Below, in pieces: positions 1 through 9,131 of a DNA stretch of 64,000 bases. The notes beneath the pieces are model-generated. The model searched no databases. It worked only from the letters and a program-made list of their open reading frames with translations, and had not been told where the DNA came from. Every line of letters begins with the position of its first letter. Position 1 is the stretch's first letter. The position numbers and the translations under genes were made by a program. Source of the stretch: Methyloligella solikamskensis (GTDB lineage Bacteria; Pseudomonadota; Alphaproteobacteria; Rhizobiales; Methyloligellaceae); contig NZ_JBHTJO010000001.1 of NCBI RefSeq assembly GCF_042676065.1, positions 620,001 through 684,000 of the forward strand, read 5' to 3'.

Positions 1-1
1 G

Positions 2-361
2 CTGAATGACGGCGGCGACGGCCAGTACATGGTCTTCAAGCCGGAGGTCCTGAAGGTCGAGGTGGGTGACACGATCACCTTCCACCCCGTGGATCCGGGC
101 CATAACGCCCAGACCATGCCCGAGATCTGGCCCGAGGGTGCTGAGGACTTCAAAGGCGAGATCAGCGAGGAAGTCTCCTACACGGTCGAGAAGCCCGGCG
201 TTTACGGCGTGAAATGCCTTCCCCACTACATGATGGGCATGATTATGCTGATCGTGGCCGGCGATCCGGAGAATGCGGATCAGGTCGAGAGCTTCGAGCC
301 GCCGCAGATGGCCGCCGAGCGTTGGGAGAAGATCAAGGGCGAGTTCGAAGAGGCCAAGTAG
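2..361 (+). CDS. Pseudoazurin-type blue copper protein (5' end outside window)
   Basis: Periplasmic type 1 copper protein that shuttles electrons, in many alphaproteobacteria to nitrite or nitrous oxide reductases. The frame is open to the left edge, so the signal peptide and the first residues are missing. The copper ligands are visible: a His in PGHNAQ, then Cys, His and Met in VKCLPHYMMGM, in the order and spacing of pseudoazurin. The C-terminal helical tail (AAERWEKIKGEF) is also typical of the family. A strong terminator follows. Its physiological partner is not in the window, although an NO/nitrite-linked cluster lies 37 kb away. Confidence 0.9.
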   Translation: MNDGGDGQYMVFKPEVLKVEVGDTITFHPVDPGHNAQTMPEIWPEGAEDFKGEISEEVSYTVEKPGVYGVKCLPHYMMGMIMLIVAGDPENADQVESFEPPQMAAERWEKIKGEFEEAK

Positions 362-388
362 GGCCGGCTTGCCAAGGAATTTTCGGAA

Positions 389-420
389 GGGTCGGCGCGC
401 TGCGCCGGCCCTTTCTTTTT
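389..420 (+). terminator. Rho-independent terminator after the pseudoazurin gene
   Basis: A 10-bp stem (GGGTCGGCGC at 389-398 with GCGCCGGCCC at 402-411, one G-T pair) and a 3-base loop are followed directly by a T-rich run (412-420). It lies 28 bp after the stop codon and also separates this gene from the convergent exporter gene. Confidence 0.85.
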
Positions 421-425
421 GTCTG

Positions 426-746
426 CTATTCGGCTGAGGCGAGCTTAAGCCCGATCAGCCCAATCACGATGAGGGCTGCGCTGCCGACGCGGAACGGGGT
501 TAGGGTTTCGCCGAGGAAGATCGATCCGATCGCAAACGTGCCGACCGCGCCGATCCCCGTCCAGGCGATGTAGCTGGTGCCAAGCGGCAAGGACTTCATG
601 GCGTAGGAGAGCAGGAAGATCGATGGCGGGATCGTCAGGACGACGATGACGCTGGGGATCAGCCGGGTGAAGCCGTGGGATTCCTTCATGGCCCATGCCC
701 AGGCGATCTCGATCAACCCTGCTCCGATGAGTGCAAGCCACGCCAT
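426..746 (-). CDS. gdx: SMR family exporter, Gdx/SugE subfamily
   Basis: Small multidrug resistance protein of 106 residues with four predicted membrane helices, the family's normal size. The essential Glu lies in helix 1 (GAGLIEIAWA). The motifs KESHGFTRLIPS, MKSLPLGTSYIAWTGIGAVG and GLIGLKL match SugE/Gdx, whose known members export guanidinium by proton antiport, rather than EmrE. It is convergent with the pseudoazurin gene and shares the terminator region. I saw no guanidine riboswitch in the roughly 100 bp upstream. The assignment to guanidinium rather than quaternary ammonium substrates is inference from subfamily resemblance. Confidence 0.88.
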   Translation of the reverse strand: MAWLALIGAGLIEIAWAWAMKESHGFTRLIPSVIVVLTIPPSIFLLSYAMKSLPLGTSYIAWTGIGAVGTFAIGSIFLGETLTPFRVGSAALIVIGLIGLKLASAE

Positions 747-848
747 GGTCTTCGCCCCCTCTCAAGTTTCTTGAATTCGCTGGCGCAGAAGTGAACGAAA
801 GCATCTGGCTTGGCAAGGCGTGGCGAAGGCGCAGGTTCGCCGACGGGC

Positions 849-2327
849 TTAGCCGAGCGCCTTCAAGGCACGGGCGAGCCGGCGCATGGCGGCTTCGGCC
901 CGATGCGGGCTTAGCGCTGCGAAGCCGAGCAGCCAGCCGCTCTTTCGCGCGCCCGCCCTGCCGAAATAGAGCCGGGTCAAGGTCGGCAACTCGATATTCT
1001 GTGCCGCAGCCGCCTTCACGGTCTCCGCCTCGTCGAGCCCCTTGTTCAGATAGGCGGCGATATGCAGCCCGCCAGCCGGGTGCTGGGCTTGGGCGAACGG
1101 TGACAGATGCTTCTCGAACGCGGTGAGGAACGCATCGCGGCGGCCGCGATAGAGGTCGCGCATGCGCCGGATATGAGCAGTGAAATGGCCCTCGCTCATG
1201 AAGCGGGCCAGCACAGCCTGGGGGAGGGTGGCGGTATGTCCGTCGATCAGGGTGCGGGCCGCGACGAAGGCGGGCATCAGGCTTTCGGGCAGCACGAGAT
1301 AGGCGATGCGCAAGGACGGAAACAGCACCTTGGAGAAGGTGCCGAGATAGAGCACGCGGCCTGACGGATCGAGCCCCTGGATGGCGGAGATAGGGCGGCT
1401 ATCGTAGCGGAACTCGCTGTCGTAATCGTCCTCGATGATCCAGCTCCCGTTCTCGTTGGCCCAGTGGATGAGGGCCAGGCGCCGCTCCAGGCTGAGGGTG
1501 GCTCCGGTGGGATATTGGTGGGAGGGCGTGACGTAGACCGCTCTCGCGCCGGCGGCCTTTTCTCGGAGACGGTCTGTTTTGAGGCCCTCCTCATCGACGG
1601 AGACAGGGGCAAGCTTCAGCCCAACACCTTCGAAGCCGAGGCGGGCGCCATGGAAGCCGGGGTTTTCGAGGGCGACCGTATCGCCCGGCTCCAGGAGCAA
1701 AGTGGCGATCAGGCCGAGCGCCTGCTGAGAGCTGTTGAGGATGAGGATCTGTTCGGGGCGGCAGGTGACGCCGCGATGGGTGGCAAGGTAGCGGGCGATC
1801 TCGCTGCGGAGCTCCGGCAGTCCTTGAGCATCCGCGTAGAGAAGCCGCGGGGGGATGTCGCTCAGCACGCGATTGCTGAGCGTCTTCCATATCGCGGCGG
1901 GGAACTGATCCACGTCGGGAAGGATCACGAAGGGATGGGCATCGTTGTGATCGCGCACCCCGCCCGAGCGGGCGATCTCCTTGCCGCGCGCCGAAAGCGC
2001 TGCCGTGGTGATCGGTGGACTTGCCTGTGGGCGGCCGGACTTCTGGAGCGGGAAGGCATGGTCCGTCTCTGCGGCGAAGGTGCCGCTGCCGCTCTTGCGC
2101 TGCAGATAGCCTTCCAATTCGAGCTGCTGATAGACGCTCTCCACCGTATCGCGCGAGACGCCGGCCTCTTTCGCCAGCAGGCGGCTGGAGGGAAGCCGGT
2201 CGCCGGGCGGGATGTGGCCTTCGGCGATCAGGCGGCGCAGGGCGTTCTGCAGCCGCGCCGTGAGCAGTCCGCCATGGGCGTCTTCCTCCTCCAGAAGAGT
2301 AATCAGCGTTGCAGGTGTGGAGCGCAT
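849..2327 (-). CDS. MocR/PdxR-family transcriptional regulator
   Basis: A 492-residue fusion of an N-terminal GntR winged helix (about residues 20-90; LPSSRLLAKEAGVSRDTVES is the recognition-helix region) to a fold-type I aminotransferase-like domain (about 115-490). The PLP lysine is in LGTFSKVLFPSLR and the preceding PLP-binding Asp in IIEDDYDSEF. Family members sense PLP or a PLP adduct and often control neighbouring genes for B6, GABA or taurine. Here the nearest divergent gene is a molybdopterin oxidoreductase, 100 bp away, so the target cannot be deduced. A GAGGC element precedes the start codon. Confidence 0.9.
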   Translation of the reverse strand: MRSTPATLITLLEEEDAHGGLLTARLQNALRRLIAEGHIPPGDRLPSSRLLAKEAGVSRDTVESVYQQLELEGYLQRKSGSGTFAAETDHAFPLQKSGRPQASPPITTAALSARGKEIARSGGVRDHNDAHPFVILPDVDQFPAAIWKTLSNRVLSDIPPRLLYADAQGLPELRSEIARYLATHRGVTCRPEQILILNSSQQALGLIATLLLEPGDTVALENPGFHGARLGFEGVGLKLAPVSVDEEGLKTDRLREKAAGARAVYVTPSHQYPTGATLSLERRLALIHWANENGSWIIEDDYDSEFRYDSRPISAIQGLDPSGRVLYLGTFSKVLFPSLRIAYLVLPESLMPAFVAARTLIDGHTATLPQAVLARFMSEGHFTAHIRRMRDLYRGRRDAFLTAFEKHLSPFAQAQHPAGGLHIAAYLNKGLDEAETVKAAAAQNIELPTLTRLYFGRAGARKSGWLLGFAALSPHRAEAAMRRLARALKALG

Positions 2328-2427
2328 AAGCGGTCTGCCTCAAATGGTGCAAGTGGCTGGGTCAAGCAGACCAATCTAGCGCTATGCTTGTTGGGTTGCG
2401 ATGCGAAATTCTGGGAGATCTGCGGCT

Positions 2428-4455
2428 ATGAGCGTTGCTGGCGATATCGAAACCAAGACCACCTGTCCGCGGGATTGCTACGATGCGTGCGGGATAAGCG
2501 TGGTGGTGCGCGACGGCGAGATCCACAAGGTGATGGGCGATCCCGACCATGCCGTCACCCGCGGCTCGCTCTGCCAGAAATGCGCCATCGCGTATAACGG
2601 AGCCTTCCTCGATCCAGGACAGCGGCTCGCTTTTCCCATGAAGCGGGTGGGCAAGAAGGGTGACGCGACCTTCCAGGCGGTAACCTGGAATTACGCCCTG
2701 TCGGATATCGCCAAGCGCCTGGAGAAGATCCTGGCCAAGCGCGAGGCATCCACGATCCTGCATACCCATTACACGGGCACCGTCTCGGTGATCGCAGGCT
2801 CGTTTCCCATGCGCTTCTTCAACCGGCTCGGTGCGACGGAGGTCGATCCCGATACGATCTGCAACAAGGCGGGGCATGTGGTGCTGGAGCATATGTTCGG
2901 CACCTCGGTCACCGGATTCGATCCCGAACAGATCGCGAATGCCAACGCGCTGTTGATCTGGGGCGGCAATCCGTCGAGCACCGCGCCCCATATGCATAGC
3001 GACTGGATCGGCTCCAGCGACGCCAAGGTGATCGTCATCGACCCGATCGCTCATGAAACGGCGCAAGCCGCCGATCTCCATCTGCAGCCCAAGCCAGGAA
3101 GCGACGCGGCATTGGCCTTCGGACTGCTGCATGTGATCAAGCGGGAAGGGTTGCTCGACCGCGGCTTTCTCGACGCTCATGTGCTCGGCTTCGATCTGGT
3201 GGAGCCGGCTATCGATGCGGCGACGCTGCAAGTAACGGAAGCGAAGACCGGTGTGCCGGCCGCCCTGATCGAAGAGGCGGCGACGGTTTTCAGCGCCGGG
3301 CCTGCACTGCTCTGGCTTGGCCAGGGCATGCAGCGCCAGCCGCGGGGCGGCAACGCCTTCCGGGCAGCTTCCCTGCTTAGCGTGGCGACGGGCTATCTCG
3401 GCCAGAAGGGAGCGGGCTTCTGCTATCTCAATGGGGCGGAGACCCGCGGCGTCGATAAGGCGTTTATCGTGGGCGACGAGCTTCGCAGCGATGGCGGCTC
3501 CAGCATCAGCCATAATGATCTGGCCGACACCCTGGCCGATCCGGTGCGGGCCTCGGCGCTGTTCACCTGGAACAATAATGTGCTCGCCTCGAGCCCGAGC
3601 CAGTCGAAGCTGCGGGCGGCCCTTTCACGCGAGGACCTGTTCACCGTGGTGGCCGATTTGTTTCTCACCGATACGGCGGCCTATGCGGATTACGTCCTGC
3701 CGGCGGCGAGCTTCTTCGAGTTCGACGATCTGATCTTTCCCTATTTCAACAACACGATGTCCGCTCAGACCGGGACGATTCCGCCGCTCGGCGAGTCGCT
3801 GCCCAATCAGGAGATTTTCCGGCGGCTGGCGCGGCGCATGGGCTATGAGGAGCCGCAGCTCTATGAGAGCGACCGCTCCATCATCGATCGGCTGATGGCG
3901 CAGACCAGTTACGACGGTGCCTTCGAGGACTTGCAGGCAGTGGGCACAGTGCGGCTGTTCGATGAGCCGCCGATCCAGTTCGAGTCGCTGGAGTTCGCCA
4001 CGCCCTCAGGGAAGATCGAGGTGGCGTGCGAAAGCCTGGCGGCGATGGGCCAGCCGCTGGTGCCGGAGCCTCACGCGGACGAGGAGACCCGGGAGGGCTG
4101 GCTGCGGGTGCTTTCGCCCGCCTCGCCCTGGCTGATGAACTCCACCTATTGCAACGACCGGAAGATCCAGTCTCGCATCGGCGCGCCGAAATGCTTCCTT
4201 GCGAAAGCGGAGCTGGAGCGGCGTGGGCTGAAGGACGGAGACCAGGTCGTGCTCAGAAACGAGACCGGTGCGTTGACCCTGGAGGCGGCCGTCTCCGAAG
4301 CGGTGCCCGAGGGCGTCGCGCTGGTCTACAAGGGGCGCTGGCTCGGCCGGTCCCATAAGGACGCCAACGTGAATGTTCTGAATATCGGACTGAAGGCCGA
4401 CGTCGCCGAAAGCACAGCGGTGCACGGCGTGGCGGCGGAGCTCGTTCCCGCTTAG
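2428..4455 (+). CDS. Molybdopterin oxidoreductase, catalytic subunit
   Basis: DMSO-reductase superfamily enzyme of 675 residues binding bis-MGD and one [4Fe-4S] cluster. The N-terminus has the cluster motif CPRDCYDAC with the last Cys in LCQKC. A Cys in DTICNKAGH is the likely molybdenum-region residue. NPSSTAPHMH and the C-terminal MGD-binding domain (from about residue 560, GLKDGDQVVLRNETG) complete the fold. An upstream ATG at 2401 is in frame, but GGGAG lies at a good distance before 2428, so the latter is preferred. No Tat signal and no partner subunit are present, which suggests a soluble cytoplasmic single-subunit enzyme. The substrate is unknown; formate or thiosulfate/polysulfide-type relatives are possible. 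Confidence 0.88.
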   Translation: MSVAGDIETKTTCPRDCYDACGISVVVRDGEIHKVMGDPDHAVTRGSLCQKCAIAYNGAFLDPGQRLAFPMKRVGKKGDATFQAVTWNYALSDIAKRLEKILAKREASTILHTHYTGTVSVIAGSFPMRFFNRLGATEVDPDTICNKAGHVVLEHMFGTSVTGFDPEQIANANALLIWGGNPSSTAPHMHSDWIGSSDAKVIVIDPIAHETAQAADLHLQPKPGSDAALAFGLLHVIKREGLLDRGFLDAHVLGFDLVEPAIDAATLQVTEAKTGVPAALIEEAATVFSAGPALLWLGQGMQRQPRGGNAFRAASLLSVATGYLGQKGAGFCYLNGAETRGVDKAFIVGDELRSDGGSSISHNDLADTLADPVRASALFTWNNNVLASSPSQSKLRAALSREDLFTVVADLFLTDTAAYADYVLPAASFFEFDDLIFPYFNNTMSAQTGTIPPLGESLPNQEIFRRLARRMGYEEPQLYESDRSIIDRLMAQTSYDGAFEDLQAVGTVRLFDEPPIQFESLEFATPSGKIEVACESLAAMGQPLVPEPHADEETREGWLRVLSPASPWLMNSTYCNDRKIQSRIGAPKCFLAKAELERRGLKDGDQVVLRNETGALTLEAAVSEAVPEGVALVYKGRWLGRSHKDANVNVLNIGLKADVAESTAVHGVAAELVPA

Positions 4456-4544
4456 GTCGCTAGCCGGGCAACCCCCAATTGTGCAGAGTCGTCTGACTGG
4501 ACGTCTTGATCGTTTCCCCCACACCGCCCGATCTTGGAGGCAGA

Positions 4545-5267
4545 ATGAAAGTTCTCGTATTGCAGCATCTCGAAATCGAGCACCCCGGTATCTTCCTGGA
4601 CTTCTTTGCCGAGGACGGGATCGAAGTCACCACCGTGGAGCTGGACGAGGGAGAGGCGATCCCCGATCTGGAGCCGTTCGACTTCATGGTCGTGATGGGC
4701 GGTCCCCAGGATGTCTGGCAGGAGGACGAGTTCCCCTGGTTCGTTCCTGAGAAAGAGGCGATCCGGAAATTCGTCGTCGATATGGGGCGGCCTTATCTCG
4801 GCATGTGCCTCGGCCACCAACTTCTGGCTGCTGCGATTGGCGGCGAGGTCGCGCCCGGCGAGGCCGAGGTTGGCGTGCTGCCGCTTCAGAAGACCGAGGC
4901 AGGCAAGGAGGCCCCCTTCCTGAAGGGCGTTCCCGATACGATCAAAGCGCTGCAATGGCATGGCGCGGAAGTGAAGTCAGTGCCGTCAGACGCGACAGTG
5001 CTTGCCTCGTCCGATGTCTGCCCGATCCAGATCTTCCGCTACGGTGATTGTGCCTATGGGCTGCAGTGCCACGTGGAGATCACCGAGGAGACGGTGGATG
5101 CCTGGGCCCGCGTGCCGGAATACAAGGCCGCGCTCGAGAAGTCGCAAGGGCCCGGCGCGCTGGATGCCTTGCGCGCAGAGGTCGTCGAGAACCTGCCGGG
5201 CTTCAATGCCGATGCCCGCAAGCTCTACGACAACTTCAAGGCGATCCTCATGGAGAAGCGCGGCTAA
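4545..5267 (+). CDS. Class I glutamine amidotransferase (GMP synthase-like)
   Basis: A stand-alone GATase1 domain of 240 residues. The nucleophile Cys is in YLGMCLGHQLLA, and the His-Glu pair is in YGLQCHVEIT, giving the full Cys-His-Glu triad. GGAGG lies four bases before the ATG at 4545; a TTG further upstream lacks this. The family releases ammonia from glutamine, or hydrolyses gamma-glutamyl compounds, for a partner enzyme. No ammonia-accepting synthetase domain is attached and the substrate is unknown. It follows the molybdopterin enzyme by about 90 bp and converges with the next gene. Confidence 0.88.
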   Translation: MKVLVLQHLEIEHPGIFLDFFAEDGIEVTTVELDEGEAIPDLEPFDFMVVMGGPQDVWQEDEFPWFVPEKEAIRKFVVDMGRPYLGMCLGHQLLAAAIGGEVAPGEAEVGVLPLQKTEAGKEAPFLKGVPDTIKALQWHGAEVKSVPSDATVLASSDVCPIQIFRYGDCAYGLQCHVEITEETVDAWARVPEYKAALEKSQGPGALDALRAEVVENLPGFNADARKLYDNFKAILMEKRG

Positions 5268-5274
5268 CGCCGCT

Positions 5275-6252
5275 TCAGCCTTCGATCGCGCGCGCGGCCA
5301 TTTCCTGAGAGGCTTTTTCCAGCACCTTCTGGACCCGGAGCGCCTCGCGCCCATCGGTGCGGGGCGTGGCGCCGGTCGCGATGCAGTCCAGGAAGTGGCG
5401 GCACTCTTCTTTGAGCGGCTCTGCCTGGGGCACGGGAACCGGCTCAGCGTCGGCCTTGCTCGGCACGGGCAGGTCGTCGTCCCAGCTAAGCCCGTGGGGG
5501 TAGAGCATCAGCTTGTTCTCCCAGGCCTCGCCATCGTTGAAGACGGCCATGGCCTTCGAGCCGATCACCACAAGCTTGTGCTCCTTGAAGGGGTGGAACC
5601 AGGAGACGAAGATCTTGGCGTGGGGCTTGCCTGGGAAGTTCAGGTGGATCGTCACGGTATCGGCGACGTCGGGCTTCAGATGGCACGCGCCGACGGCCTC
5701 GATCTCGTCCGGCTCCGCGTCCATGAGGGAAAGCACCATGGAAATATCGTGGGGCGCGAGGTCCCAGAGCGCATTCTGATCGCGCACAATGCGGCCCAAG
5801 GCCAGCCGGTTGGAATAGACGAAGCGAAGGTCGCCGAGCTTGCCGTCCTCTACGAGCTTCCGCAGGGCCTGGAAGACCGGGTGATACTGCAAGAGATGGC
5901 CGACCATGAGGGTCAGGCCCTTTTCCTCGGCCAGGGCGCATAGCTCTTCCGACTGGGCGAGGCTGAGGGTCAGCGGCTTTTCAACATAGACATGCTTGCC
6001 GGCCTGAAGCGCTTGCTTGGCGATCTCGTAATGGGCATCGCCCGGCACGGCGACCACGAAGCCGTCGATGGTCTCGTCCTGAAGGGCGGCGGCGAAGTCG
6101 AGGGCCCGCGCCCCGTGCTGCTCGGCGAAGGCGGCGGCCGTCCCAGGCGCATTGTCGATCACGGCCTCGAGGGCACCGAGGTCAGCGAAGTTGCGGATGA
6201 GGTTCTTGCCCCAGGCGCCGCAGCCGATCACCGCCACGCGTGGCGTCGCCAT
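5275..6252 (-). CDS. Gfo/Idh/MocA family NAD(P)-dependent oxidoreductase
   Basis: A 325-residue protein with an N-terminal Rossmann fold (VAVIGCGAWGKN) and the hallmark EKP motif (YVEKPLTLS), followed by the alpha/beta sheet domain containing HDISMVLSL. Members oxidise or reduce sugars, inositols or UDP-sugar derivatives. The start at 6252 has GGAGG just upstream; an in-frame ATG at 6303 does not. Similar proteins lie in surface-polysaccharide loci, but no such locus is seen here, so the substrate is open. Confidence 0.88.
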   Translation of the reverse strand: MATPRVAVIGCGAWGKNLIRNFADLGALEAVIDNAPGTAAAFAEQHGARALDFAAALQDETIDGFVVAVPGDAHYEIAKQALQAGKHVYVEKPLTLSLAQSEELCALAEEKGLTLMVGHLLQYHPVFQALRKLVEDGKLGDLRFVYSNRLALGRIVRDQNALWDLAPHDISMVLSLMDAEPDEIEAVGACHLKPDVADTVTIHLNFPGKPHAKIFVSWFHPFKEHKLVVIGSKAMAVFNDGEAWENKLMLYPHGLSWDDDLPVPSKADAEPVPVPQAEPLKEECRHFLDCIATGATPRTDGREALRVQKVLEKASQEMAARAIEG

Positions 6253-6699
6253 GCTTCCTCCGCTTCGATTTTCCGGTCGTGTGAGATCTTGCGTGTCAGA
6301 CATGCGCCACCCGTTTTTGTAGTTCCCCAAGTCGTCTCTCGAGCCCCGTCCGCCGGCCTTCCCTCGTGGGAACGCGCACCTGTGATTGCAGGTGTGCGGC
6401 ATAACCGATGTCGGGGATTGTCTCTTTTACAGGGCCGGATTTCTGCACGAAGCGCGCAAGGCCAGCAACTCACATCCTGTTACAGTTAATGAGCCGTTGC
6501 GGCATAGCGCCGGCTGTCTTCTCCATCCAACGGAAGCCAGGCTCCAGGCACTCAGGCGGACCTCCAGACCCTGAGGTGGAGGGAAGCGCTGGACTCTTCA
6601 TTAAGGTTGCGTATATTTCTAGATGCAACTTATAGGTTAGTCTGTGGCCGGGTGCGCGGAGCCGACTTCGCATCCGACTGGGGTGGGGCGAGACGGGAG
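6253..6699. other. Intergenic region, 447 bp, no gene seen
   Basis: This separates the divergent oxidoreductase gene and the membrane-protein operon at 6700 and must hold both promoters. No convincing coding sequence or RNA was found. The only structure noted is the inverted repeat at 6603-6631 and an imperfect CTCAGG/CCTGAG pair near 6556-6580. Confidence 0.5.
6603..6631. promoter_or_regulatory. Possible operator with GTTGC / GCAAC inverted repeat
   Basis: GTTGC (6606-6610) and GCAAC (6625-6629) face each other across 14 AT-rich bases, flanked by AAG and TT that extend the symmetry. It lies about 70 bp before the start of the 6700 gene, a normal operator position. No matching regulator is identified. 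Confidence 0.3.
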
Positions 6700-7332
6700 A
6701 TGAGTACGGAAAAAACGTCCGGGGCGAATTTTTGGGACAAACCGAAAAGTTGGGCATCCACACTTGGCTCCGGAATGTCAGTTTCACGCACGGCATCGCC
6801 TACGATGATGAAGGCCAATGTCTACTTCGTGCTTATCGTTGTTGCGCTGCTTCTCTATTGCCTGCCGCTCCTTTTGATCGCTTTGCATTATTTCTCCTAC
6901 GGGACCGAAGGTACGCCGCTCGATCCCGTTGAGGATACGGTCCAATGGTTTGTGAAATTCGCCACGAATCCCGACCAGCCAGGCGGGACCTTCCACAATA
7001 TTCTGATGCCGCTGATCACATTCATCGCGGCGACGAGCTTTGCCACGGCAGCCTCCGCCGGGCGCACGCTTGTGCTGTCGCTGCTGATACTGGGCTTCAT
7101 CTTCCTCGCGATCTTCATGGATGTTGCGTTTCAGGTGAACTTCACCGGTGACGCTTCCAAGCTGGCCCCCTTCTTCAGTCAGATCTCAGAGACCCTCACG
7201 ACCTACCTGATGCTGATACTCGGTCTCCAGGCGGCCACTGTGGTGGGGCCGGACTACCAACAGATGGTCAAACCAAAGCCGCCCCCGACCGGGGGCGCGA
7301 AACCCAAGCCCACGCGAACAGGAGGCAAGTAG
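6700..7332 (+). CDS. Membrane protein of unknown function, four predicted helices
   Basis: I do not recognise the family. The 210-residue protein has a hydrophilic N-terminus, a first helix at about residues 34-60, two helices around 105-155 and a last one near 175-195. It ends in a Pro/Lys/Gly-rich tail (KPKPPPTGG). The longer frame starting at a TTG at 6607 is less likely; the ATG at 6700 follows a purine-rich GGGCGAGACGGG stretch. The next gene starts two bases after its stop, so the two are co-transcribed and possibly form an inner-membrane plus periplasmic pair. Confidence 0.7.
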   Translation: MSTEKTSGANFWDKPKSWASTLGSGMSVSRTASPTMMKANVYFVLIVVALLLYCLPLLLIALHYFSYGTEGTPLDPVEDTVQWFVKFATNPDQPGGTFHNILMPLITFIAATSFATAASAGRTLVLSLLILGFIFLAIFMDVAFQVNFTGDASKLAPFFSQISETLTTYLMLILGLQAATVVGPDYQQMVKPKPPPTGGAKPKPTRTGGK

Positions 7333-7334
7333 CG

Positions 7335-8201
7335 ATGTCCTATCGTTTGAATGTCCTGAGGGTTCTTGTTTTGGGCGTGGCGGTGGCGACGGGTGCCGCG
7401 GCTCGGGCGGAGTCGGTGAGGCTGCATTTCATGCCTGATCCAGAGCCCAAGAAGATCATCGTATGGGAGGATTTCTCCTCATCCACCATCAGGCCTCCGG
7501 ATCCCTTCGAATACGAGCTCAGCTGGAAGGACGGCGATGTGACCCGAGACATCGTCATCCATATCAGCTGGGAGTCCCAATCCGAGGAATTGCCGTTGCG
7601 GCTGACCCATCGGCATACGAGAGAGACGGTCTCGCTTCCTTTGAAGGAGCCGCTATTCGAGAGTGGATTTGACGAAGCAGCAGCGCACTGCCGGGACGTT
7701 GTCGCCTCCTCATATTCAACGCTCATTCCGCTTTACCTGACATGCCGAGAGCTGTTTCAGCGAACGTCTGACGGCAGCTTTTACAGATTCTGGGCTCTCA
7801 AAGGGTGGCTGGACACGGCGTATCGATTGACGACCGGTCATAACAGTCCCTTCCAGTGGGACACCAACGTACAGAAGATCATCGAGGAGTTTGAGGCGAA
7901 GGCGAATTCAGACCCGGACTCGAACTTCGCCATAAAGTACCGGAAGGTCTTCCCAAAGACCTATGTGGATCGATTGCTGAGCCAAGTGCGCCAAAGCCAG
8001 CTCATGATTGTCCAGGAGGTTCCCACACTTATCAAAGAAGGACGCCTGGAAGAGGCCTTGGCCGTGAACAAATCGGCGATGGAGATCTACTCAGACGTTA
8101 GCGCCGAGACCGGGTTGTCGGTCGTCAATGGCATAAACGCTCAGCTTCTTGAGGACAACGAGCGCTACATACGTGGGCGACTGGGAGGCGATAAAGGGTA
8201 G
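7335..8201 (+). CDS. Secreted protein of unknown function
   Basis: A 288-residue protein with a clear Sec signal peptide (VLVLGVAVATGAAARA, cleavage near residue 26) and no further membrane helix. The mature part is mixed alpha/beta at the start and helical later (about residues 180-280). GGAGG sits in the end of the preceding gene, and the start codon follows that gene's stop by two bases, which indicates translational coupling. No known domain was recognised. Confidence 0.7.
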   Translation: MSYRLNVLRVLVLGVAVATGAAARAESVRLHFMPDPEPKKIIVWEDFSSSTIRPPDPFEYELSWKDGDVTRDIVIHISWESQSEELPLRLTHRHTRETVSLPLKEPLFESGFDEAAAHCRDVVASSYSTLIPLYLTCRELFQRTSDGSFYRFWALKGWLDTAYRLTTGHNSPFQWDTNVQKIIEEFEAKANSDPDSNFAIKYRKVFPKTYVDRLLSQVRQSQLMIVQEVPTLIKEGRLEEALAVNKSAMEIYSDVSAETGLSVVNGINAQLLEDNERYIRGRLGGDKG

Positions 8202-8217
8202 CTCCGCCCTAGTAGGG

Positions 8218-9120
8218 TCAGCGCGCGAAGCTGAGGAGGGCGAAGCGCCAGGCCTCTTGCTTGTCGCCGGGCCAGAGTTCCTCGCGGGTCGGTGGGTTGT
8301 GGGGCGGCTCGATGCCGGTCACCTCGGCGGCCATGTAGCGGCCCGTCTCGCGGATGCGCACCGTGCCGTCGGGAAATTCCTTCTCCAACACCTTTTTCAG
8401 GTCGTCCGCATCCTCGGCGATGGCGTCGCTGTCGATCTGGCGCGGCGCGCCGTCGATCAGCTCGGCGGTCGCGATCTTGGACGCGCGGAAGCCGTCGTGG
8501 ACGATGTCGACGGAGATGATGAGGGCGGCCACGGAGTCCGCCCACCAGAAGCCGAAGCCCACGCCCAGGATGCCGAGGGTCGCGGCCAGCCCGGTCATCC
8601 AGTCCGCCTTCTGCATGAGGGAGTCGGTGTAGAGCACCTTGTCGTAGAGCTTGCGCGCGATGGGCTGCTTCATGCGGCCGATGATGACGGGCGGGATCAC
8701 CGAATAGATGAGGGCTGCGATCATCAGCCAGCCCATCCACACTTGCGTGCCTAAGATCTCGATGGGGCCGATGGTCGGGTGCTCCTGCATGATCAGCTTG
8801 GAGCCGGCGTCGTAGATCAGATAGCCGCCCATGAAGAAGAGCGCCGTCGCGGCGATGAGGAAGGCGAGGCTGTTGGCGCGCATGAAGCCGAAGGGGAAGT
8901 ACCGGGTCGGCGATTTGCGCTCGAAATGAAGGGCGAGCAGGAAGACGATGGCTGGGACGAGGCCGAGGGTGTCCTCCACCCAGGCGGATTTCATGGCCTG
9001 GCTGGAACCCATCACGAAGGCCATGGCGACCACGATGGTGGCCTGCCAGAAGATCGTCCACCATTCCAGGCGAACGGCTCGGTTGATATCGTCCTGGATG
9101 GGCTCCGGCAACTTGCTCAT
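8218..9120 (-). CDS. Cation diffusion facilitator family transporter
   Basis: A 300-residue inner-membrane protein with about six helices and a C-terminal cytoplasmic domain, the standard CDF layout. The family substrate site is seen as acidic residues in YTDSLMQKADWM and the following WWADSVAALI helix, in place of the usual HxxxD. Members export Zn, Fe, Co, Cd or Mn in exchange for protons; the metal is not predictable here. The start at 9120 follows GAGGGGG. A lipoprotein gene lies 11 bp upstream on the same strand, so they are probably one operon. Confidence 0.85.
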   Translation of the reverse strand: MSKLPEPIQDDINRAVRLEWWTIFWQATIVVAMAFVMGSSQAMKSAWVEDTLGLVPAIVFLLALHFERKSPTRYFPFGFMRANSLAFLIAATALFFMGGYLIYDAGSKLIMQEHPTIGPIEILGTQVWMGWLMIAALIYSVIPPVIIGRMKQPIARKLYDKVLYTDSLMQKADWMTGLAATLGILGVGFGFWWADSVAALIISVDIVHDGFRASKIATAELIDGAPRQIDSDAIAEDADDLKKVLEKEFPDGTVRIRETGRYMAAEVTGIEPPHNPPTREELWPGDKQEAWRFALLSFAR

Positions 9121-9131
9121 CTCGCGCCCCC

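Noticed and set aside
747..848. Guanidine riboswitch before the Gdx-type exporter gene
   Set aside because: No pair of ACGR-loop hairpins or ykkC-like structure was seen in this short region.
2362..3513. A 383-codon frame antisense to the molybdopterin oxidoreductase gene
   Set aside because: It is opposite to the conserved cluster and MGD domains; no domain or ribosome-binding site supports it.
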